Assembly: GCA_024681495.1 (NCBI GenBank)
Contig: JAILAS010000142.1
Span: forward strand, 1-12,020
Direction of reading: 5' to 3'
Length of the DNA stretch: 12,020 nt
Source: Eubacterium sp.
GTDB lineage: Bacteria > Bacillota > Clostridia > Lachnospirales > Lachnospiraceae
Position 1 is the first letter of the stretch; each line of letters starts with the position of its first letter. Below the pieces are notes generated by a model. That model was not told the origin of the DNA, made no database searches, and worked only from the letters and a program-made list of their open reading frames with translations. The translations under genes were made by a program, and so were the position numbers. Below are positions 7,017 to 12,020 of the stretch, in pieces.

Positions 7017-7056
7017 CCGGGGGCGGAGTTACTGATTTACATAACTCCACCCCCGG
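7017..7056 (+). other. long stem-loop between the mutase and galT
   Basis: The 15-base arms at 7017-7031 and 7042-7056 pair at 14 of 15 positions (one C/A mismatch at 7024/7049), with a 10-base loop. The lower part is very GC-rich. There is no T-run on either strand, so it is not a standard intrinsic terminator. It lies 6 bases after the mutase stop and 28 bases before the galT start. It probably acts in the transcript as an mRNA-stabilising, processing or partial-termination element. This role is inferred. Confidence 0.6.
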
Positions 7057-7084
7057 ATTACTACACTGACTAAACGGAGGTTAT

Positions 7085-8620
7085 ATGAGCGACTTATATC
7101 AACCCGTAAAAGACCTTATAAACTATGCACTTCAGACCCGCCTCATCACCGAAGATGAGGTGGTTTATTCGAGAAACCGTATTCTGCAGCTTTTCAACGA
7201 GCCCGGATGGGAGGAGCCCAAGGACACCATCTTCAACCATCTCGACAGCCCCCGCGAAGCTCTCGACGACGGTTTCATCCTCGAGCAGATACTCAAGCAG
7301 CTTTTGGATATCGCTGCGGAGCGCGGGCTCGTCGGCGACAACACCGTCACCGAGCGCGACCTCTTCGACTCGAAAATCATGGACTGCGTAATGCCCCGCC
7401 CCGGTGAGATAGCCACGGCTTTCCGCACCTTCTACAGGGCGGATGCCAGGGAGGCCACTGACTGGTTCTACGAATTCTCACAGAACACCGACTACATCAG
7501 GCGCTACCGGGTATCCAAAGACCTTAACTGGGCCACTCCCTCCGAGTACGGCGACATCGAGATTTCCGTAAATCTCTCCAAGCCCGAGAAGGACCCCAAG
7601 GCCATCGCGGCCGCGCGCGAGAGCGCCAGCCACGCCTATCCCAAGTGCCAGCTGTGCATCGACAACGTCGGCTACGGCGGACGCCTCGACCATCCCGGTC
7701 GCTCGAACCACCGCGCCATATCCATCGACTTATGCGGCGAACCCTGGTATTTCCAGTACTCGCCCTACGTATACTACAACGAGCACTGCATCGTCCTGTC
7801 CGAGGAGCACCGCCCCATGCATGTGGACGCCACCACCTTCGACAGGCTGCTCGACTTCGTGTCCAAGTTTCCCCACTACTTCGTGGGCTCGAACGCAGAT
7901 CTCCCGATCGTGGGCGGCTCTATCTTAAGCCACGACCACTTCCAGGGCGGTCGCCACACCTTCCCCATGGAGAAGGCCCCCATCGAGGTGGTCTTCGGAA
8001 TCCCGGGATACGAGGGCGTAAAGGTCGCTGTGCTCCACTGGCCGCTTAGCGTGATAAGGCTCCAGTCCTACCACATCCCTGCGCTCGTCTCACTGGCAGA
8101 CCACATTCTCGAGGTATGGCGCTCATACACAGACGAGGAGGCCGGTATCTTCTGCGAGACCGATGGCGTACCTCACAACACGATTACTCCCATCGCCCGC
8201 AAGGCAGGCGACGTCTACGAACTCGACCTCGCCCTGCGCTGCAATGTAACCTCCGACGAGCATCCCCTCGGAGTGTTCCACCCCCACGAGGACAAGTGGC
8301 ACATCAAGAAGGAAAACATCGGCCTCATCGAGGTCATGGGCTTAGCCATCCTCCCCGGAAGGCTGGCCTCCGATATGCAGAAGCTCTCCGAATGCCTCGT
8401 AAAGGGAGTCGACGTTTCGACCGTCCCCGAGCTGGAGGCCCACGCCGACTGGACCCGCGAGATCCTCGCGAAGTACGACCACATAGGCGCCGACAATGTA
8501 AACCAGATCATCTGCGACGAAGTCGGCAACGTATTCACCTCAGTCCTGGAGGACTGCGGAGTATTCAAGTGTACGGACGAGGGCCGTATGCAGATGCAGC
8601 GCTTCCTCGAAAAGCTGTAG
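7085..8620 (+). CDS. galT: UDP-glucose-hexose-1-phosphate uridylyltransferase (long Firmicutes-type GalT)
   Basis: A 511-residue GalT that exchanges UMP between UDP-glucose and galactose-1-phosphate, giving glucose-1-phosphate and UDP-galactose in the Leloir pathway. It is the long Firmicutes form, not the roughly 350-residue E. coli type. The N-terminal part includes YSRNRILQLFNEP. The catalytic region is SHDHFQGG, with His283, His285 and Gln287, corresponding to the HxHxQ nucleophile motif. A second motif, FHPHEDKWHIKKENIGLIEV, has His399 and His401. HPGRSNHRAISIDLCGEPW is also characteristic. The ATG is preceded by CGGAGG with good spacing. The gene follows the mutase after a 74-base gap holding a strong hairpin. 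Its product glucose-1-P is the substrate of that mutase. GalK and GalE are not in the window. Confidence 0.95.
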   Translation: MSDLYQPVKDLINYALQTRLITEDEVVYSRNRILQLFNEPGWEEPKDTIFNHLDSPREALDDGFILEQILKQLLDIAAERGLVGDNTVTERDLFDSKIMDCVMPRPGEIATAFRTFYRADAREATDWFYEFSQNTDYIRRYRVSKDLNWATPSEYGDIEISVNLSKPEKDPKAIAAARESASHAYPKCQLCIDNVGYGGRLDHPGRSNHRAISIDLCGEPWYFQYSPYVYYNEHCIVLSEEHRPMHVDATTFDRLLDFVSKFPHYFVGSNADLPIVGGSILSHDHFQGGRHTFPMEKAPIEVVFGIPGYEGVKVAVLHWPLSVIRLQSYHIPALVSLADHILEVWRSYTDEEAGIFCETDGVPHNTITPIARKAGDVYELDLALRCNVTSDEHPLGVFHPHEDKWHIKKENIGLIEVMGLAILPGRLASDMQKLSECLVKGVDVSTVPELEAHADWTREILAKYDHIGADNVNQIICDEVGNVFTSVLEDCGVFKCTDEGRMQMQRFLEKL

Positions 8621-8629
8621 GAACGCTGC
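8596..8629 (+). other. inverted repeat over the galT stop codon
   Basis: GCAGCG-C-TTCC (8596-8606) pairs with GGAACGCTGC (8620-8629): ten pairs with one bulged C and a 13-base loop. It covers the galT stop codon and sits at the convergent junction with the 99-aa gene, which ends 14 bases away. No T-run follows on either strand. It could act as a weak bidirectional terminator or be chance. Confidence 0.3.
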
Positions 8630-8634
8630 CGCTC

Positions 8635-8934
8635 TCACGGCCAATACGCCATAAACCACTTACTCTTATATGGGTCGTAGTATAGCCGCACGGAGCGCAG
8701 CTTCCCATAGACATGGATATGGCAGTCGAAAATCAGGGTGTTATTCGTCACGTATACACCGTCGCCTGTGGTCCGGGTACCGCGATGGGACAGGTCCTTA
8801 TAGCTCTCAATCAGGTAGACCCGACGACTTCCGTCCTCGGCATCGAAACGGATCTTAATCGGGATAATCTCACCATTACTCAGCATAAGGCATATAACAT
8901 CGAGATTTTCATATTTTATTACTGCCCTTTCCAT
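8635..8934 (-). CDS. hypothetical protein, 99 residues, family not recognised
   Basis: I do not recognise this protein. It begins MERAVIKYENLDVICLMLSNG and ends YYDPYKSKWFMAYWP. It has no signal peptide, no membrane segment and only one cysteine pair position of note (Cys15 and the Cys of FDCHIHVYG). The alternating hydrophobic pattern (VICLML, IPIKIRF, RRVYLIE, GVYVTNNTLIFDCHIHVYG, SVRLYYD) suggests an all-beta small domain. It looks real: ATG with GAGGTAAAG upstream, a near-consensus promoter of its own just before that, and an intact frame filling the space between galT (14-base gap) and the YhhN gene. The overlapping plus-strand frames have no such signals. No function is proposed. Confidence 0.75.
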   Translation of the reverse strand: MERAVIKYENLDVICLMLSNGEIIPIKIRFDAEDGSRRVYLIESYKDLSHRGTRTTGDGVYVTNNTLIFDCHIHVYGKLRSVRLYYDPYKSKWFMAYWP

Positions 8935-8955
8935 GTCACTTTACCTCGTGACAAG

Positions 8956-8984
8956 ATTATATACCAAACATACGTTCGTGTAAA
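8956..8984 (-). promoter_or_regulatory. near-consensus promoter of the 99-residue protein gene
   Basis: On the minus strand TTTACA (8979-8984) is followed after exactly 17 bases by a perfect TATAAT (8956-8961). The predicted start near 8949 leaves a leader of only about 15 bases. The ribosome binding site (GAGGTAAAG, 8939-8947) lies between GTCAC (8935-8939) and GTGAC (8948-8952), a short inverted repeat that might partly sequester it. Confidence 0.75.
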
Positions 8985-9013
8985 GGGGAAATTTTCAGAC
9001 AACTTATGTAAAC

Positions 9014-9808
9014 TTAGATGAAGAGCAGCGCCGAAGCGATCAGATATTGCGCGATATAATACGTAACGTGATTGGAAACGATGTAGACGGGCCCTTCCTT
9101 CCCCTTCCCGAAGTAGGTCCCGCACAGGATGAAGTCCGAAATGAGGAAGAACACGCTGCCGACGGCAATCATTGTGAACCCGGTCGCAGACTCGGCAGAG
9201 TCAAGAGACAGCCCCACGATATTGCCCAGCGAAAGGAGCGGCCCCGGAATGGACGCACTCTCATTCCCCATTCCCAGGCGATACGCCACAGCAATCGCCA
9301 TAAAAAACGTCAGAACGGCCGCGTACATGAAAACCACAGGTTTGAACGCGCCGTATTGCACCCCGAGGAGCTTCTCGCCGAGCGCCATAACGAGGGCGAC
9401 CAGAACGGACACGACCAGAAGAAGCGCCACATTCACAGCGCTCAGCACCTGACACCCGGGGAAGATCCTGCCCATGTAGGCAGCGATGAAAAACAGATGT
9501 CCCACGAGGAAGAATCCAAACCCGCTGTACAGATATATGGAATCGTGCTCGCGGTAGATGAGCCTAAGGTCGAGGACGATATCCCCGAGCAGACCCATGA
9601 CGAGGCCCACGACGATAAAGCACTTGAACTCCAGATTGGCGGCCGAGCCGCCTCTGGCCATGGCGTACAATGCGAGCATCACGAACATCAGACTCGCGAG
9701 AATCTTCCACAGCAGGGCCCCGGGTGAGGCGCCATGCGCGCGGGTCACATTGAAAACCAGGACGAAAACGGTTCCCATGATAAGTAAAAAATAGAAAATC
9801 ATACTCAT
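9014..9808 (-). CDS. YhhN/TMEM86-family membrane protein (predicted lysoplasmalogenase)
   Basis: A 264-residue polytopic membrane protein with about eight hydrophobic segments. It carries hallmarks of the YhhN family: GLLGDIVLDL with Asp76 and Asp80, FFLVGHLFFIAAY with His104, VGSVFFLISDFIL with Asp225, and a final YYIAQYLIA. Characterised members cleave the vinyl-ether bond of lysoplasmalogens, and plasmalogens are abundant in many anaerobic bacteria, so that activity is plausible here but unproven. It is longer than the 208-residue E. coli YhhN. The start is ATG 9808 with AAGGGGG very close; ATG 9802, two codons later, has better spacing. It lies 27 bases after the three-domain bPH2 gene with no visible terminator, suggesting one operon. 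Confidence 0.88.
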   Translation of the reverse strand: MSMIFYFLLIMGTVFVLVFNVTRAHGASPGALLWKILASLMFVMLALYAMARGGSAANLEFKCFIVVGLVMGLLGDIVLDLRLIYREHDSIYLYSGFGFFLVGHLFFIAAYMGRIFPGCQVLSAVNVALLLVVSVLVALVMALGEKLLGVQYGAFKPVVFMYAAVLTFFMAIAVAYRLGMGNESASIPGPLLSLGNIVGLSLDSAESATGFTMIAVGSVFFLISDFILCGTYFGKGKEGPVYIVSNHVTYYIAQYLIASALLFI

Positions 9809-9835
9809 TGACCCCCTTTATCATGCAGTCCAAAA

Positions 9836-11362
9836 CTACTGCTCAGGCAAACCGCCCCTCTCATCTGCACCCCGCTTAAACGCAAACGGCAAGGTCTCCA
9901 TCCACTCGCTCACGACCTTACTATCGTTTTGGAATAAGCAAATCTTCGGTACATCCTTGTCGCGAAACGAAATCATGCACTTTGTGGTCGATATAACCCG
10001 CTCGGTAAGCCCCCGGTTGGCCTGAACTGTCTCTATAGCCGCACACGGGCTGATTGTAAGTGTACGCGCAAAAACACCGTGTGAAACCATGATATGACTG
10101 TCCGTCCACGCAATACCCGATACAGACAGCCGCATTATCGTAATCACAAACACTGCCACAACTGTGACTATATACGAAATCATGAAATAACTCTTCGTCA
10201 CCTCAAGATACTCGATCATGAACGGCGCCACAAAAAACAGGACGGCCCCATATGCCACGGCGAATACCACCTGATTCAGCAGCGTGCGTGCCGGCTGTCG
10301 GATCAGCCTGTCGACACAGAACGGATGCTCCCCATCCAGAGATTCCACAAACTCCGGCAACAGCTCATCTATCATCTCGCGCGTCCTCTTCTGGTTTCGC
10401 AGCAATGTGAGCACGTCCAGCTCGCTCGCCTCGTTGCCCACTCCCACACAACTGATTTTTGCGTAGCACAAGCCGAATATCCTTCCCAACGGCGGATATA
10501 CGATCTCCAGCGACGTAATCCTGCGCACCGGGATGCAGAAGCTCTGGCGTGTCAGAGCGCCGTAGTTCAGATACAGCCTGTCGTCCCGTCTGTACGCGGA
10601 AAACCCGACGAAGCTGAGGTTCTTCTTAGCGATATCCCAAACGATTCCTCCGATTGAGACGATCAGAATCAGACCCGTGACAAGAAGCGAAGCGCCGCCC
10701 GTCTCCTCTATGTCCATAATCTCGGCAACCAACGAGCCAATCACGACAACCAGCACGACCAGCATAAGCGTATACGACGTGGTGAGAATGCAATGCCTGA
10801 GCACCTCGCGCTTGCTGTATTGCCGGTCCATGTTGCCGAGCGCCCAGGTCTGCATCGGCGCATCGGCCTCCTCATCGGAAATTTGGGTGCCCGACTTCGT
10901 GTAGTAAGGCATAAAACTACGGTACAGGCTCATTGCCTCCTCGTACTTGAGCAAAATCCGTATATCAGTCTCCTTACTCGCAGCATTATCCTCAATTTTA
11001 ATTTTGGCGGTGCCGAACAACCTCTCGAAAATGTTCCTCTCGATGTTCACATTGGAAATCTTCTTAAGGGCAATGACCTTTTCGGTCCTGTTAATCCGGC
11101 CTTTCTCCTCGACAATCGCCTCGCCGTCAATGTGGAAGACGTGCCTTCTCCATACAAAAAAATTAAATATGACCACAACAGCCAGGATTACTACCGCGGC
11201 TACCAGAAAAAACACCACCTCCGGCTGCAGAAGCCCGCCTTCGCTGACAATCTCAGACAGCTCCCGTACGCTGTTTACACTTATACTCACAATAAAAAGA
11301 ATATAGAGCCAGATTTTCTCGAAGATGTAGCTGACGTGATTCCGAAACTTACCTTCCCGCAT
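9836..11362 (-). CDS. membrane protein with three bacterial PH (bPH2/DUF304) repeats, YdbT-like
   Basis: About 508 residues with three copies of the same unit: a pair of membrane segments, then a cytoplasm-facing bPH2 domain. The membrane pairs lie at roughly 15-30/48-70, 195-215/222-245 and 370-390/395-415. The domains begin near VFHIDGEAIVEEKGRINR, SAYRRDDRLYLNYGAL and IAWTDSHIMVSHGVF. This is the architecture of Bacillus subtilis YdbT. In B. subtilis ydbST belongs, as I recall, to the SigW cell-envelope stress regulon and contributes to resistance against antimicrobial peptides; its biochemical role is unknown. ATG 11362 has GGGGAGG six bases upstream. A TTG at 11392, with AGGAGG six bases upstream, would add ten residues. 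The gene overlaps the small bPH2 gene by 14 bases, so the two are translationally coupled. Confidence 0.88.
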   Translation of the reverse strand: MREGKFRNHVSYIFEKIWLYILFIVSISVNSVRELSEIVSEGGLLQPEVVFFLVAAVVILAVVVIFNFFVWRRHVFHIDGEAIVEEKGRINRTEKVIALKKISNVNIERNIFERLFGTAKIKIEDNAASKETDIRILLKYEEAMSLYRSFMPYYTKSGTQISDEEADAPMQTWALGNMDRQYSKREVLRHCILTTSYTLMLVVLVVVIGSLVAEIMDIEETGGASLLVTGLILIVSIGGIVWDIAKKNLSFVGFSAYRRDDRLYLNYGALTRQSFCIPVRRITSLEIVYPPLGRIFGLCYAKISCVGVGNEASELDVLTLLRNQKRTREMIDELLPEFVESLDGEHPFCVDRLIRQPARTLLNQVVFAVAYGAVLFFVAPFMIEYLEVTKSYFMISYIVTVVAVFVITIMRLSVSGIAWTDSHIMVSHGVFARTLTISPCAAIETVQANRGLTERVISTTKCMISFRDKDVPKICLFQNDSKVVSEWMETLPFAFKRGADERGGLPEQ

Positions 11363-11912
11363 CTTCAACCTCCCCGACTTCCGGCGAAACAAGGTCAGCC
11401 TCCTGCTCAGCCGCCTGTGTTTCCAGCTCAGCCTCCTCGGCCTTCTGCGCCGCCGCCTCGATGTTCGCCCTCATCCTGAGATAATCCGCAATCTTGTCGA
11501 TTTTATCCCTACGTATATTCTTGAGGTCGACATTGCCGCCGGCCGTGGTCACCGTAATGGTCCCCACGTCGAACGTTCTGTCAATAGGCCCCTGCTTCAC
11601 GGTGATGTTTTGCACTCTCTCCATGGGGACGAAATTCTCCTCCACATTGATATATCCCTTTCTTATGTAAACCACATCCTCCTCGATGCGATATCTGTAA
11701 CGAATGCATCTAAACCACGGCGAAACCGCCAGATTTACCATCCCTATTACCACCAGAACCACGAGCACAATATAGGGCACCCCCGACTCCGAAAAAATCG
11801 CAGTTGCAACCGCCACCCCGGCCGCAATGCCCAGTGCAATAGCAGTCACAATCGCAGTCGAAACGTACATTGCCTTCTTCGCGCAGCCATCTAATCTCTC
11901 TGTCTCTCCCAT
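11349..11912 (-). CDS. small membrane protein with one bPH2 (DUF304) domain, YdbS-like
   Basis: A 187-residue partner of the three-domain protein. It has a short charged N-terminus, two membrane segments (about residues 15-38 and 42-62, ending in NLAVSPWFRCIRYRYRI), then one bPH2 domain. That domain includes VVYIRKGYINVEENFVPMERVQ, FDVGTITVTTAGG and IRRDKIDKIADYLRMR. The last 35 or so residues form a Glu/Ala-rich acidic tail (from about IEAAAQKAEEAE) beyond the domain; its sequence is also constrained because it encodes the start region of the next gene. The ATG is preceded by AGAGAGG with rather long spacing. As in B. subtilis ydbST, small and large bPH2 proteins are adjacent and overlapping. 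Function is unknown in detail; membrane stress protection is the family-based guess. Confidence 0.87.
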   Translation of the reverse strand: MGETERLDGCAKKAMYVSTAIVTAIALGIAAGVAVATAIFSESGVPYIVLVVLVVIGMVNLAVSPWFRCIRYRYRIEEDVVYIRKGYINVEENFVPMERVQNITVKQGPIDRTFDVGTITVTTAGGNVDLKNIRRDKIDKIADYLRMRANIEAAAQKAEEAELETQAAEQEADLVSPEVGEVEDAGR

Positions 11913-12020
11913 TTCTAAATTTCCTCTCTGACGGGGTTATCACCCCAAAAATCATTCTATACACGCCGCCAATCCGGCGCCCTCACCTTTACTATCGAAC
12001 CACCAATCCCGGCTCGCCTC
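11913..12020 (-). promoter_or_regulatory. upstream region of the bPH2 operon with a small stem-loop
   Basis: This 108-base stretch has no gene I can support. On the minus strand it holds TATAGAAT near 11952-11959 as a possible -10, without a convincing -35. Between that and the ribosome binding site is a perfect 5-bp stem with a 4-base loop (GGGGT 11933-11937, ACCCC 11942-11946), which could be an operator or leader hairpin. CGCCG/CGGCG (11964-11979) is a second short inverted repeat. All are weak signals. Confidence 0.3.

Noticed and set aside
7017..7056. The mutase-galT hairpin as a riboswitch
   Set aside because: It is a single imperfect stem with no conserved aptamer-like elements and no alternative terminator or anti-terminator structure nearby.
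8713..9021. Plus-strand 102-codon frame overlapping the 99-aa gene
   Set aside because: No plus-strand ribosome site or promoter precedes it, while the minus-strand gene has both. It also runs through the minus-strand promoter.
9047..9727. Plus-strand open frame (226 codons) opposite the YhhN-family gene
   Set aside because: Its composition is very rich in His, Glu, Arg and Asp, the expected complement of a hydrophobic membrane-protein gene. The minus strand has the recognisable family motifs.

Overview
The window looks like chromosome of a moderately GC-rich anaerobic Bacillota, most likely a Clostridia/Lachnospiraceae-type organism. This is inferred from strong AGGAGG ribosome binding sites, sigma-A-type promoters, TTG start codons, a transketolase split into two genes, a long Firmicutes-type GalT, and a tRNA gene without an encoded CCA. 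No phage, transposase, CRISPR array or rRNA is visible. No stretch longer than 300 bases lacks a gene.

Layout. Positions 1-226 (minus) hold the N-terminus of an ABC-transporter ATPase of the PotA/FbpC/UgpC type, cut by the window edge. A divergent promoter drives tRNA-Arg(ACG) at 401-474, which ends in a clear intrinsic terminator. Next is an intracellular family-2 glycoside hydrolase (beta-galactosidase-like, 565-3054, plus) with a TTG start. Its likely promoter is nested in the tRNA end and terminator. A convergent cytidine deaminase (cdd, 3109-3507, minus) follows. Then comes a plus-strand sugar-phosphate run: transketolase N-half and C-half (stop and start overlap by one base), a phosphogluco/phosphomannomutase (TTG start), and GalT.

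From 8635 onward everything is on the minus strand. In transcription order there is a small membrane protein with one bacterial PH (bPH2/DUF304) domain (11349-11912), a large membrane protein with three bPH2 repeats (9836-11362), and a YhhN/TMEM86-type predicted lysoplasmalogenase (9014-9808). Last is an unrecognised 99-residue protein (8635-8934) with its own near-consensus promoter.

How the genes fit together. The glycoside hydrolase could release galactose or another hexose inside the cell. GalT and the hexose-phosphate mutase would pass galactose-1-P carbon through glucose-1-P to glucose-6-P, and transketolase links hexose to pentose phosphates. GalK and GalE are not in the window. The minus-strand operon looks membrane-directed: two bPH2 proteins of the YdbS/YdbT kind followed by a lipid-modifying enzyme family. 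I did not find a clearly new defence or mobile system. The items most worth a second look are this membrane operon, the orphan 99-aa gene with its strong promoter, the promoter nested in the tRNA terminator, the variant phosphate-binding loop of the mutase, and the long hairpin between the mutase and galT.
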